Assembly (NCBI GenBank): GCA_001887945.1
Contig: LDOQ01000363.1
Coordinates: 1 to 64,000, forward strand
Direction of reading: 5' to 3'
Length of the DNA stretch: 64,000 nt
DNA from: Spraguea lophii
Taxonomy: Eukaryota; Microsporidia; Spragueidae
In this document: positions 53,556 through 62,833 of the stretch, piece by piece
Numbering within the stretch: the stretch's first letter is position 1
Layout: each line of letters begins with the position of its first letter
Translations under genes and position numbers: made by a program
Notes under the pieces: model-generated
What the model saw: only the letters and a program-made list of their open reading frames with translations
The model's database searches: none
What the model was told of the DNA's origin: nothing

Positions 53556-54434
53556 ATGGATGATGAAAGTTTTCACTGGAAAAGTTTATATGAAAAAAAG
53601 AGACCAACATTAATGGATAAGCTAAGATTTTGTTCAAAACCAATTAAACTTACTAAAAACCCCTTTATAGAACCGATAGCTCCACCAAAGCCGTCAAATA
53701 ATCCAGATTTATTTTTTTTAAAAGAAATTTTTAAAAATAAAGGACCCATGGAAAATCATGATAAGAAATTAATTGATAAGAAAGAAACCTATAAAAAGGA
53801 TGAGCTTAAAAAATTTGACGTTCTGATAAATGAATTATCAAAGATCCATACTACAAAGCCCAATTATTCAGATACAAGTACCATTAGTACAGAGAAGAAT
53901 GAGAATGAGTTTAATGGGATTACAGAGGAAAGTATGCAAAAGAACACTTCGACACACCTTTATAATATAAACACGTTCCCACAAAAAACAAAAGACAATG
54001 GTTTTAAAATAAATATTGATAAAATTAAAGATGGATCAGATAAAAGAACGACTTGTATGTTAAAAAATATACCAAACAAATACACTCAAAAAATGCTTAT
54101 TGAAATGATGAATGAAGAACACTTTGGAACTTATGATTTTTTATATCTAAGAATGGATTTTGCAAATATTTGCAACGTAGGATATGCTTTTATTAATTTT
54201 TTAGAACCAAAAAATATTATTTCTTTCTATAATAAAGTAAATGGTAAAGGATGGATTAGATACTCTTCAAATAAGATAGCAGAATTAACATATGCTTCAA
54301 TCCAAGGCCTTCCATCACTTGTTAAAAAATTTAAAAAGAGTAGAGTGATGGATGAACAAGAAAGCTTTAGACCTAAATTATTTCATTCAAAAGGACCACT
54401 AAAAGGATACGAAAAACCACGTTTTGAATTATAA
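53556..54434 (+). CDS. Mei2-type RNA-binding protein (C-terminal RRM)
   Basis: 292 residues. A disordered N-terminal half has no recognised domain, though WKSLYEKKRPTLMDKL is notable as a possible short motif. The C-terminal Mei2-type RRM (about 165-290) is highly conserved: RTTCMLKNIPNKYTQKML, FGTYDFLYLRMDFANICNVG, YAFINFLEPKNIISFYNKVNG, KGW, ELTYASIQGLPSL and ESFRPKLF. In fission yeast Mei2 this RRM binds meiRNA and drives meiotic entry; plant Mei2-like proteins also act in development. Full Mei2 carries three RRMs, so this is a short single-RRM form. Start ATG has no CCC motif in the last 10 bases, but no better start exists. Same-strand cluster with TFB4 and a cyclin. Confidence 0.9.
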   Translation: MDDESFHWKSLYEKKRPTLMDKLRFCSKPIKLTKNPFIEPIAPPKPSNNPDLFFLKEIFKNKGPMENHDKKLIDKKETYKKDELKKFDVLINELSKIHTTKPNYSDTSTISTEKNENEFNGITEESMQKNTSTHLYNINTFPQKTKDNGFKINIDKIKDGSDKRTTCMLKNIPNKYTQKMLIEMMNEEHFGTYDFLYLRMDFANICNVGYAFINFLEPKNIISFYNKVNGKGWIRYSSNKIAELTYASIQGLPSLVKKFKKSRVMDEQESFRPKLFHSKGPLKGYEKPRFEL

Positions 54435-54491
54435 TATTATATTTTTTGTAAGAAGTTAATAAAAGTTATTTTTATATATTTTTTCTATCCC

Positions 54492-55037
54492 ATGTTAATT
54501 TCTATTATCACTGATAGTAAATCATTCTTACCTGCAATAGATATATTTTCCAACATATACTTATCTTTAGATGATAATAACTCAATAAATTTAATAGAAA
54601 GAAAAATATCTTCTTATATTTTATCTACAACAATAATAAAACATCATAAAAATGGAGGACAGATTATTTTAGTTAGCAATGAAAATATAAATAAAAAAGA
54701 ATATTATAATTTTTTAAAGCTATCATTTGCTGCACATAAACTAAAAATATCCATTAATAGTATTTCTAATAATTTAATGGTAAAAATGCTTAGTTATAAT
54801 ACAAAGAGTAAAAACCTACCATTAAAAAGTTTTAATGTACTTACACAATTATTAAACATTCTTATACAGAAAGAAAATGATTTCCCTGAATATTATCCAT
54901 CTAAATGTATCTGTCATAACAAAAATATTTTATATGGATTAGTATGCCCTGTATGTTTAACCATTTACTGTCAATTTGTTCCAATATGTAAAAAATGTAA
55001 AATTAAGATTAAAATAAAATTTAAAGATAAAATATGA
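54492..55037 (+). CDS. TFB4: TFIIH core subunit TFB4/p34
   Basis: 181 residues, short against 280-340 in yeast and human. The ATG is directly preceded by TATCCC. The N-terminus is a reduced von Willebrand A-like fold (LISIITDSKSFLPAI, QIILVSNENIN). The C-terminal zinc module has SKCICHNKNILYGLVCPVC, LTIYCQFVPICKKC, exactly the CxCHxxxxxxGxVCxxCLxxxC..PxCxxC pattern of TFB4. With p44 this subunit builds the TFIIH core needed for RNA polymerase II initiation and nucleotide excision repair. Lies 57 bp after the Mei2-type gene on the same strand. Confidence 0.9.
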   Translation: MLISIITDSKSFLPAIDIFSNIYLSLDDNNSINLIERKISSYILSTTIIKHHKNGGQIILVSNENINKKEYYNFLKLSFAAHKLKISINSISNNLMVKMLSYNTKSKNLPLKSFNVLTQLLNILIQKENDFPEYYPSKCICHNKNILYGLVCPVCLTIYCQFVPICKKCKIKIKIKFKDKI

Positions 55038-55318
55038 AACAATCAAGATTTTTAAAAATAAGCTCATAAAATTATAAATAATTTATTTTTATATTTTGTT
55101 AATTATTTCTTATTAAATTGTATTTTACGATTCAAATATATTTTTAATATTAACAAAATATAAAAAAATGTTTTAAATTTACAAATTTTATTTAAAATCA
55201 TATCATTTTTTTATTATGCTACAAACAATATTCAAACATCATTTTCTACCACAAATAGAAATACATCATCATTTTATTTGTTTGTATATTCTTTATAAAT
55301 TATTCTATTTTACCCCTC
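55038..55318 (+). promoter_or_regulatory. short intergenic promoter with CCCC start motif
   Basis: AT-rich 281-bp gap ending in TTTACCCCTC immediately before the cyclin ATG at 55319; this is one of the clearest examples of the CCC start-proximal motif in the window. Confidence 0.55.
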
Positions 55319-55903
55319 ATGGATATAGCATTTCAAAGATCTCTTCTTATAACAACGAGAAAATATAATCTACCTGTTAGTGTACAAAGTACTTCAATAA
55401 TCCTTTATAAAATGCTGAAAAAAAAGATGAATATAGTATATCATGATATGGATTTAATATATGCATTCATAATAGTATCAATAAAAATAGAATCTTCGTA
55501 TAACACCCATAATTTTTTAGAAATAGGAAATTATGATAGAATATTAGAATATGAAAAAAGCATTATAAGAGAAACTAACTTTCATTTTAATATTCCATCC
55601 CCATATCTAAGATTATTGGGAATGGTGCTTGTTATGCAACAGAAAGGATTATTGGAAATGTGTATGCAAGATGAAAATAATCCTAATGTGTATTATGTGG
55701 GGGATGTAGAAGCCTTTTATGCGGAATCTATGAAAAATCTTGATAGAATAATTCTTTTACCAACTTATTTGAGGTATCATGTAAATGAAATAGCTATTGC
55801 AGCTTTAAATATACCGGAGATGTTTTGGGGTAGAATTGTTGAGAATGTAAGAAAAGAGAATATCAGGGATATTATAGAAGAATCAAAAAAGATACAAAAT
55901 TAA
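55319..55903 (+). CDS. cyclin-box protein, transcriptional cyclin type
   Basis: 194 residues. The first cyclin box has AFIIVSIKIESSYNTHNFLEI and ILEYEKSIIRETNFHFNIPSPYLRLL, the pattern LExExxILxxLxFxxxxxxPY seen in cyclins C, H, K/T and L. A partial second box includes LPTYLRYHVNEIAIAAL. The ILEYE...FHF..PSPY segment is nearest to cyclin H and C in my judgement, and adjacency to TFB4 makes cyclin H (CAK, part of TFIIH) attractive; however no residue proves it. The protein is shorter than usual (cyclin H about 320), as common in microsporidia. Regulatory partner is expected to be a CDK7- or CDK8-like kinase. Confidence 0.75.
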   Translation: MDIAFQRSLLITTRKYNLPVSVQSTSIILYKMLKKKMNIVYHDMDLIYAFIIVSIKIESSYNTHNFLEIGNYDRILEYEKSIIRETNFHFNIPSPYLRLLGMVLVMQQKGLLEMCMQDENNPNVYYVGDVEAFYAESMKNLDRIILLPTYLRYHVNEIAIAALNIPEMFWGRIVENVRKENIRDIIEESKKIQN

Positions 55904-56391
55904 TATTATGTGTGTTATAGATTTATTTAATAAAATATTATAAATAATTATTTGTATTCTCAAATTCCTATGATTTTAAAATAATCTTATTTTTTTATAA
56001 AAATTATTTCTTTCAATCTTCATGTTTTTAAGTAAATTTTTTTTTTATTTATATTTATTTTTCTTTTCTTTTTATTTATTTCAACCTTTATATTCTTAAA
56101 TGAATAATTTTATTATTTTTTTAGTTGACTATAATATTTTACCATTTTAAATGTAGTTTTTCTTTTTGCTTGGTGATTTTAAAGGTTTCTCACCTTTTGT
56201 TAGTTTTCTCCTTTTTGTAAAATTAATTTATGTTACAATCTTATTAAGCACAATAACTTGGTTATAAAATTGGCTTCACAGGCTGGAGATAATACATGAT
56301 AATTTTATTCTAGAATAATTTTTATATATTTTCACTCATAGATTATGGAAAATCCACATTTTATATAGATTAGATTTTATTAATTAATATT

Positions 56392-56855
56392 TTAATGATA
56401 CTTTTGTTTATGGAAATTTCTTGGCTGGTGTGGCCTTATCATGATCTATTACCCTTGGTTCCTAAAGCATATTTAAGTGTATATTAACTGATTTTGATAC
56501 AGGTATGTATTAATCTTATATTATACTCTTGGACGTTGGGATTTTGTGTATGATGCACGTTTCTACCCCACTTTCCAATTTTTTAAAGATTTCCAACTCT
56601 TTTCTTGGCATAATATTGATTAAGTCACAAATTAATACAGGAATTGTAATTATACCAGTTAATCATTATTTTAATCTAATAATGAGGCCGTCATAGAAGG
56701 CGCAACCAATGCAACGTTATCGAATTTCCATCCACTCCCCAGCTTTTCTCACCTCTTCTATCTATTATTATTATGTTGAAAATTCTTCTGGATGAGGGAT
56801 TATAACTTGCTAAGCTAAGGATTTGGTTACCATCCCATAATTACCGGACCAAATA
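56392..56855 (-). mobile_element. SINE-like element copy
   Basis: Complement of the tail at left (AATGATACTTTTGTTTATGGAAATTTCTTGGC), body blocks GTATGTATTAATCTTATATTATACTC and TTGGCATAATATTGATTAAGTCACAAATTAATACAGG, and the head at right (GGTTACCATCCCATAATTACCGGACC). Lies directly left of the duplicated segment. Confidence 0.72.
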
Positions 56856-57469
56856 GGCTAATTTCTTTTTTAAAGAATATATTTTCCTACCCGATCATAT
56901 AATATTTATTTAAATTATCTTATTTTATATCAATTTCTCTTTTATATTGACCAATCAAATTACAATTCATCGTATTGGCAACTTTATTGGGGTTTTTGAT
57001 TTTATTTTTTTCATAAAGAATATTTACGACATCTTACATTCTGTTTTAGCAAAGTATCAAAATATAATCAGTTATAATAAAATAAACAAGTGTTTGATAA
57101 GTTCCCATTGTGTATTAAAAGAATTGGTTAAGGTCTTGAAAGTAGGAACATATAAACAATTATTGAAAAAAAATATTCATGTTTTCAAAGTTTTGAATAT
57201 ATGAACGAAATATATCAGATATCAATTTTATATTTCATAATAAAGTTATTTTTTTGTATCAGAAAGAACAAAAAAGGACAAAGAATGGAACCTCAATAAC
57301 TTATGTCATTGGCATGTTATGTATTTGAGTCACCCCTATAAAATTTTTGTGGAACATTGATATAGAGTTTCCAATTGTGTACTTTGGCTTTATTATGCTT
57401 ATAACTACGATTATCACTATATGTAGATTTATTAAAATTAAATGATTGTTAAATTCAATCGATTCGGTA

Positions 57470-57890
57470 TTTATAGAGTTATAACCAAATTCCCGACCTG
57501 GCAGGTTCGAATCTTCATCTTGAAAATTTTTTTAAAACAAAAGAATAAAAAGTATACAAAAGAAGAACGTAATTAAGTGGGTAATCTTAGAAAGTATAGT
57601 TTGATTATATCTGTCTGACAGTCTCAATACTAAATTAAAATGGCGATTAATTAATTATATTATAATTTTTTATTGATTGATGATTTGTCCATTACTATCC
57701 TTAATTCAAAGTTAAAACCCTATTAAAGCCGAAGGAATGACGATATGACCATACATAAAATATCAACATTATTACGAAGCATAAGTAAAATTAAATTAAT
57801 GTATATACGAAACTAAAGCTGTTGTTATGAGTTGCTCTTAATTTTAAAACTTAATTATCTCGGATCCGGAGAAATCGTAATATATTGGAA
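57470..57890 (+). mobile_element. SINE-like element copy inside the duplication, copy 1
   Basis: Head with CCCGACCTGGCAGGTTCGAATC (B box intact). The body is decayed (TAATTAAGTGGGTAATC, AATACTAAATTAAAATGGCG, ATAAGTAAAATTAAATTAATG). Its orthologue at 60910-61320 proves insertion before the duplication. Confidence 0.7.
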
Positions 57891-58152
57891 TGCTTTTATA
57901 AGAATTAAAATGTTATTTTTAAAAAAATCTATAAAATTAAACAAAAAAATTTTTTTTTAAAAATGAAAATATATATTAGAAAATTGTATTTTTAAAAAAA
58001 CCATAAAATTAAATACAGTATTATCTAAAATTAACTGAAAAACATTGTATACTCTATATTTTTAAACATATAATTTATATAATAAATCTTCTAATAAAAA
58101 ATGTCAAGAATATTGATCTTTTTATTTTAAATAATAATATTCGAAACAAAGC

Positions 58153-59040
58153 ATGGTAAATTTTTTAAATTTATTTATGATATTCATGGCTTTAAATTAC
58201 GACGTATTTTTGCATAATATTAAGGCATCAAATAATAATCCCCTAAAAAGAAAAACAAAAGATGTATTCGCATTAGAAAAGATTCAAGAAGAAAAATATG
58301 AAATTAATGGTAGAGTTTTATCTATTTTGCCAAATTTTAAATATAAAGCGAAACAAGTAAAAATCACTGAAATAGAATATGATGGTATTGAGATTCAATT
58401 TCTGGACAAAGATTATTTACCTATTGATATAAAAGAATCCGAGTTTCATAGAATAATGGATAATAATTTAGAATCAAATGATTATGATTATTATTTTAGA
58501 TTTATTTCAATTGTTTTTAAAGTAACAGCATTTATTGATGAAAAGTGTTTTCATACAACTTTGTGGTATGATTGGTCTTCTAATCCAATAAATATTTCCG
58601 CCTCGATACACGAGCAACTTACAGAATCATTTGGTTATCTCTGGACTAATTGGTATTATAAATGTATAACTATAAGACTCCCATTAAATTATTCTGATAA
58701 TATCGCAGATTCTAATTCACAATGTTCCGGAAATCAAAATATATACAATGTAGATGTTTTAAAAGCTGGACAAAGACCATATGTTTTAGATAATTTAAGA
58801 ATTGATAAGGATTCAAAAACATATGATGTTAATGATCTCATATTTAATCATGCTTATTCAAAAATATATACTAAAATTTATTATAGAGTAATTAATAATG
58901 TAATGATTGAAAGATATATTGGAACGAGTTCAGATCAATATAACACGAATGAAAGGATATTGTTTTTCTGTACAGAAACAAATAAACCACAAAATGAAAC
59001 TAGTTCAAAAAATCAAAATGTACTAACACATCGACAATGA
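58153..59040 (+). CDS. secreted/type-I membrane protein, copy 1 (truncated)
   Basis: 295 residues, starting MVNFLNLFMIFMALNY (signal peptide). The ectodomain is about 60% alike by eye to the gene at 61790: both have EEKYEING, VKITEIEYDGIEI, LPIDIKE, EFHRIM, YYFR, EKCFHTTL, KDSKTY and YTKIYY. Four cysteines recur in both. The frame stops at 59038 (CGACAATGA, in frame). The homologous region downstream still encodes a transmembrane segment and an Arg-rich stop-transfer, but in broken frames (next entry). Thus this copy makes at most a secreted ectodomain. Family not recognised; probably lineage-specific surface protein. Confidence 0.72.
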   Translation: MVNFLNLFMIFMALNYDVFLHNIKASNNNPLKRKTKDVFALEKIQEEKYEINGRVLSILPNFKYKAKQVKITEIEYDGIEIQFLDKDYLPIDIKESEFHRIMDNNLESNDYDYYFRFISIVFKVTAFIDEKCFHTTLWYDWSSNPINISASIHEQLTESFGYLWTNWYYKCITIRLPLNYSDNIADSNSQCSGNQNIYNVDVLKAGQRPYVLDNLRIDKDSKTYDVNDLIFNHAYSKIYTKIYYRVINNVMIERYIGTSSDQYNTNERILFFCTETNKPQNETSSKNQNVLTHRQ

Positions 59041-59515
59041 CTAAATAACTTATAGTACACACACAGATGAAGTTAAAAATGCAAGTCTTGATTTAATAAG
59101 CAAAGGTAAATGTTGACAAAAAAAATTGAAGCCAAAGAAACACAAATAAAGTTAGACATTCGAATACAAAAAATATATATTATAAAGAGTTAGAGAAAAG
59201 AATAAAATAAAAAAGAATTAATGGCTTTAATTTTTTGTGTTGTGATTTTTGGGATAATTTTGATTGTTGCTTATATTAAGAAATTACTAAGATGATGGAG
59301 GAATAGAAGGAGAAGGAATAAATAAGAGGAAGTAGTACCCATTAATAAAAACGACGATTTTAATATAAATAACGATGAAAACAATGATTTGATATAGATA
59401 ATATAGATTTCGATGATAAATATGATATTTTTGACAGATATAACAACCATTTACCACCACCACGTGGTCCATTAAATAAATAGAACAAGACCTTACGCAT
59501 AATTTAGAAGATATA
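59041..59515 (+). pseudogene. decayed transmembrane and cytoplasmic tail of copy 1
   Basis: Homologous to 62834-63158. It holds a hydrophobic stretch MALIFCVVIFGIILIVAYI (from 59221) followed by KKLLR, a TGA stop, then WRNRRRRN, and later acidic D/N-rich pieces (FNINNDENND, IDFDDKYDIFD). Multiple stops and shifts. The stop after LLR sits at the same place as a stop in the other copy (see findings). Confidence 0.65.
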
Positions 59516-59649
59516 GATTACTTAGTGATATTTACAATTAAATTTTTAAAACTTTTAACTTGTTATTTTATATATAAGATGTTCATATTTGATTATATCA
59601 TACTTCTATTTAAAGAGATAATATATACATTCTTTTCAAAAAAGTTTTA

Positions 59650-60130
59650 TTTGTAATTTTTTTAATAAAACATTTATTTATAGAAGTTTCCTAATTTGCT
59701 GTAATACATCGTGGTCTATGTTACTTGGTTCCGAAAGTACATTTAAACCCATGCCAACTGGTTTCGCTATATATATATGTATTAATCTTGTTTTACTTTA
59801 TGTTCAATAGCGGTGGATTTTGCGTATGATGTACATCACCACCCCTTCTCATTCTTTTAAAGATTTTTAACATCTGTATTTGTATAGTGTTGACCAAGTC
59901 ACAAATCAATACGGAACGGCGATCATAACAACTAAATATCATTTTAATCTAGTGGTAGGGTCGTTATACAAGGCATAATTAATATTATTCTATCGAACCC
60001 TCACCCACTCAACAACCTTTCTTTTTTTTGTCTTTTTTTATTATTATTATTTTAAATTCATCGGGGTTCGAACGCGCCAGGCTTGGGATTTGGGTACCAT
60101 CCCACGATAATTGGACTAAGGGGGAATAGA
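59650..60130 (-). mobile_element. SINE-like element copy
   Basis: Complement of tail at left (TTAATAAAACATTTATTTATAGAAGTTTCC), body TATGTATTAATCTTGTTTTACTTTATG and ACAAGGCATAATTAATATTATTC, and head at right (GGGGTTCGAAC-type B box at about 60064; TTGGGTACCATCCCACG). Its position mirrors the copy at 56392 relative to the duplication. Confidence 0.75.
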
Positions 60131-60909
60131 AATATAGAGTAACAAAAATTATTATTACGTAGAAAAAGCGAGTGATAAAAAAAACAAAGTTGATGGTAAA
60201 AAACACAATATTATTAAAATGTTAAATAAATGTTACAGATGTATTTTGAACGAATTGAAAATGTTTGCCTTGGATTTCCGTGGAGTTAATCAAATTTTTT
60301 CTTTCAAGAATATATTTTCCTATCCAACCATATAATATTTATTTAAATTGTCTTATTTTATATCAATTTCTTTTTTATCTTAACCAATCAGATTCCAATT
60401 CAGCATATTGGGAATAATATTGATTTTTTCAATCGCATTTTCTTCCGAAAGGATATCCATGACATCTTACAATTTCTTTTAGCAAAGTATTAAAATATAA
60501 TCAGTTATAATAAAATAAACGAATGTTTTACAAATTTCCATTGTGTATTAAAAGAAATTGTTAAGGTTCCGAAAATAAGGAACATATAAATAATTATTAA
60601 AAAAATGTTTATACTCTCAAAATTTTTGAATACATAAACAAAATATATCAGATATCACCTTTATATTTCATAATGAAGTTGGTTTTTTGTATTAAAAAGA
60701 TCATAAAAAGGACAAAGAGTGGGATAACATCAATAATATACGTCATTGATATGTTATGTACTGAAAAGAATCCGATGACAACTTTGTGGAATATTGACAT
60801 ATATTCTTAGAGACTGGGTGTTTTGGATCTATTATTCCTACAATTACGGTTCACTAAATGTAAATTTATTAAAATTAAACGATTGTTAAATTCAATCGAT
60901 TAGGTATTT

Positions 60910-61320
60910 ATAGAGTTATGACCAAATTCCCGACCTGGCAGGTTCGAATCTTCATCTTGACTAATTTTTAAAACAAAAGGATAAAAAATACAAAAGGAAA
61001 ACATAATTAAGTGGGGGGGGGGTGTTCGAAGTATAACTTGATTATATTCGTATGATGGTCTCAACGCCAAATCAAATAGCGATTAGTTAATAATATTACC
61101 ATTTTTGTATTTATTGGTGATTTGTTCTTTACTATACTTAATTCAAGACTAAAATCATATTAAAGCTGAAAGGATGATGATTTTACCATACATAAAATAC
61201 CAACATTACGAAACATAAATAAAATGAAATTGATGTACATGTAAAGTTAATCCCATTATTACTAATTGTTCATAATTTAAAACTCGATTATTGCCGATCT
61301 GGAGAAGTCGGAATCTACTG
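60910..61320 (+). mobile_element. SINE-like element copy inside the duplication, copy 2
   Basis: Same head (CCCGACCTGGCAGGTTCGAATC) and decayed body as the copy at 57470. Diverged independently since duplication. Confidence 0.7.
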
Positions 61321-61519
61321 GAATGCTTTTATAAGAACTAAAATGTCATTTTTAAAAAAATCTATAAAATTAAACAAAAAATTTTTTTTTAAACATGAAA
61401 AATATATATTAGAAAATTGTATTTTTAAAAAAATTCCAAAATTAAATAAGATAGTATTTAAACTTAATTGAAAAGCATTATATATTCCAAATTTTAAATA
61501 TATAATTTATATAGTAAAT

Positions 61520-61724
61520 TTTTTTTTGTTTTCCACCAGAGGAGGGGAAAACCTTTCACCCACCTATTACTAGGGTCTTGCGACTATTACACTCCATGGC
61601 AATAAGGGTCAGGGATCCCGGGGTCAGGATATTGAGGGCCTTGCACCCTCTAAAAACTCACCCTCTGAGGTTACCACTCACTTAGAGCGACCATGCCTCT
61701 AGGGCCTCGGTTCCAGGATTAAAT
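61520..61724 (-). mobile_element. 0.2-kb poly(A)-tailed repeat (family B) with flanking TAAAT duplication
   Basis: GC-rich 205-bp insert absent from the corresponding site in copy 1 of the duplication (58090-58100). Flanked by TAAAT at 61515-61519 and 61720-61724; the empty site has a single TAAAT. On the minus strand it starts ATCCTGGAACCGAGGCCC and ends AAAACAAAAAAAA, so a poly(A) retroposon is likely. Related remnants are at 3137 and 47850. No open frame. Confidence 0.8.
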
Positions 61725-61789
61725 CTTTTAATAAAAAATGTCAAGAATATTGATCTTTTTATTTTAAATAATAATATTCGAAACAAGGC

Positions 61790-62833
61790 ATGGTCAATTT
61801 TTTAAATTTATTTCTGATATTCAAGGTTTTAAATTACAACATATTTCTACATAATATTAAAGCAACAAATAATAACTTCCTCAAGAAAAAAACAAAACAT
61901 GTAATAACATTAGAAAATATCAAAGAGGAAAAATATGAAATCAATGGTAAAATTTCATTGTTTCCGTCGTATTATCCTATATGTGAAGAAAAATATGTAA
62001 AAATCACCGAAATTGAATATGATGGTATTGAAATTCACTTTGTGGACAAAGACCATTTACCCATTGATATAAAAGAACCTGAGTTTCATAGAATAATGCA
62101 TGAGAATTTAAAATCAAATAGTCGGGATTATTATTTTAGAATTATCTCAATTATTTTTAAAATAACAATATTTATTGAAGAAAAATGTTTTCATACAACC
62201 TTATTGTGGAATTATTTCTCGAAACCAATAAAGATTTATTCCTCGTTATATGACCAACTCCTCGAATCAATTCGTCTTCTTGAGCCGAACTTTGGTTATC
62301 ATATAATTCTCCCATTAAATTATTTTAATAATACTACATTTTCTAATTCGGAATGTTCTGAAAATAAAAATATATACGATGTAAATGTTCTAAAGTTTGG
62401 AAAAGTAAGGAATCTTTTGTCTGATTTAACAATTAATAAAGATTCAAAAACATATAATATTAATTATTTTAGATTTGACCGTATTTATTCGGAACTATAT
62501 ACTAAAATTTATTATAAGACAACCGATTATCGAATGATTGAAGGATATATCGGAAAAAGTATTAACCAATGTAATATAAATGAAAACATATTAGTTTTCT
62601 ATACAAAAACAAATAAACAACAGGATGAGAATAATAACAATATAATACAAAATGAAACTGGACCAGCAAATATATCAAAAACAACTATAACATCATATAG
62701 TACACAAAAAAAGGAAGTTGAAAACCTGGATCTTGATTTAATAAGTAAATGTAAGCATTGTCAAAAGAATGTTGAAAGCAAGGAAACACAAATAAATCTA
62801 GACGACGTGAATATAAAAGATCGTGAAAAATAA
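61790..62833 (+). CDS. type-I membrane protein, copy 2 (ectodomain; frame broken before the membrane span)
   Basis: 347 residues. Signal peptide MVNFLNLFLIFKVLNY; ectodomain as in copy 1 with EEKYEING, KITEIEYDGIEI, EFHRIM, EKCFHTTLL, KDSKTYNI and YTKIYY. Beyond copy 1's stop it continues with Thr/Ser-rich sequence, then ISKCKHCQKNVESKETQ (CxxC pair) and ends KDREK at a TAA in an A-rich run. One base less in the A5 run would carry the frame into the transmembrane and tail segments downstream, so the true product is probably a full type-I protein or a recent pseudogene. Function unknown; surface or vacuole-membrane receptor is a guess. Confidence 0.72.
   Translation: MVNFLNLFLIFKVLNYNIFLHNIKATNNNFLKKKTKHVITLENIKEEKYEINGKISLFPSYYPICEEKYVKITEIEYDGIEIHFVDKDHLPIDIKEPEFHRIMHENLKSNSRDYYFRIISIIFKITIFIEEKCFHTTLLWNYFSKPIKIYSSLYDQLLESIRLLEPNFGYHIILPLNYFNNTTFSNSECSENKNIYDVNVLKFGKVRNLLSDLTINKDSKTYNINYFRFDRIYSELYTKIYYKTTDYRMIEGYIGKSINQCNINENILVFYTKTNKQQDENNNNIIQNETGPANISKTTITSYSTQKKEVENLDLDLISKCKHCQKNVESKETQINLDDVNIKDREK

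Larger units (their letters stand above)
55904..58152. other. repeat-rich upstream region of membrane-protein copy 1
   Basis: Holds two SINE copies (56392-56855 minus and 57470-57890 plus). The left boundary of the 3-kb segmental duplication is near 56862. An 85-codon frame at 56947-57204 has a decayed counterpart in the second copy (about 60370-60640) and opens with TTG; I do not call it a gene. Confidence 0.55.
56862..59600. repeat. segmental duplication, copy 1 (partner 60290-63300)
   Basis: About 2.7 kb including a SINE copy, a promoter and a membrane-protein gene are repeated at 60290-63300. Matching anchors include AAGAATATATTTTCCTA(C/T)CC, ACCAAATTCCCGACCTGGCAGGTTCG, AATGTCAAGAATATTGATC and the gene itself. 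Many substitutions show it is not recent. Confidence 0.85.
59516..61789. other. intergenic stretch between membrane-protein copies
   Basis: Contains the SINE copies at 59650 and 60910, the duplicated promoter region and the 205-bp family-B insertion at 61520-61724. A G8 run at about 61014-61022 is unusual in this AT-rich DNA. No gene. Confidence 0.55.

Noticed and set aside
56947..57204. 85-codon plus-strand frame upstream of membrane-protein copy 1
   Set aside because: Begins with TTG, and its counterpart in the duplicated segment is broken, so no evidence of selection.
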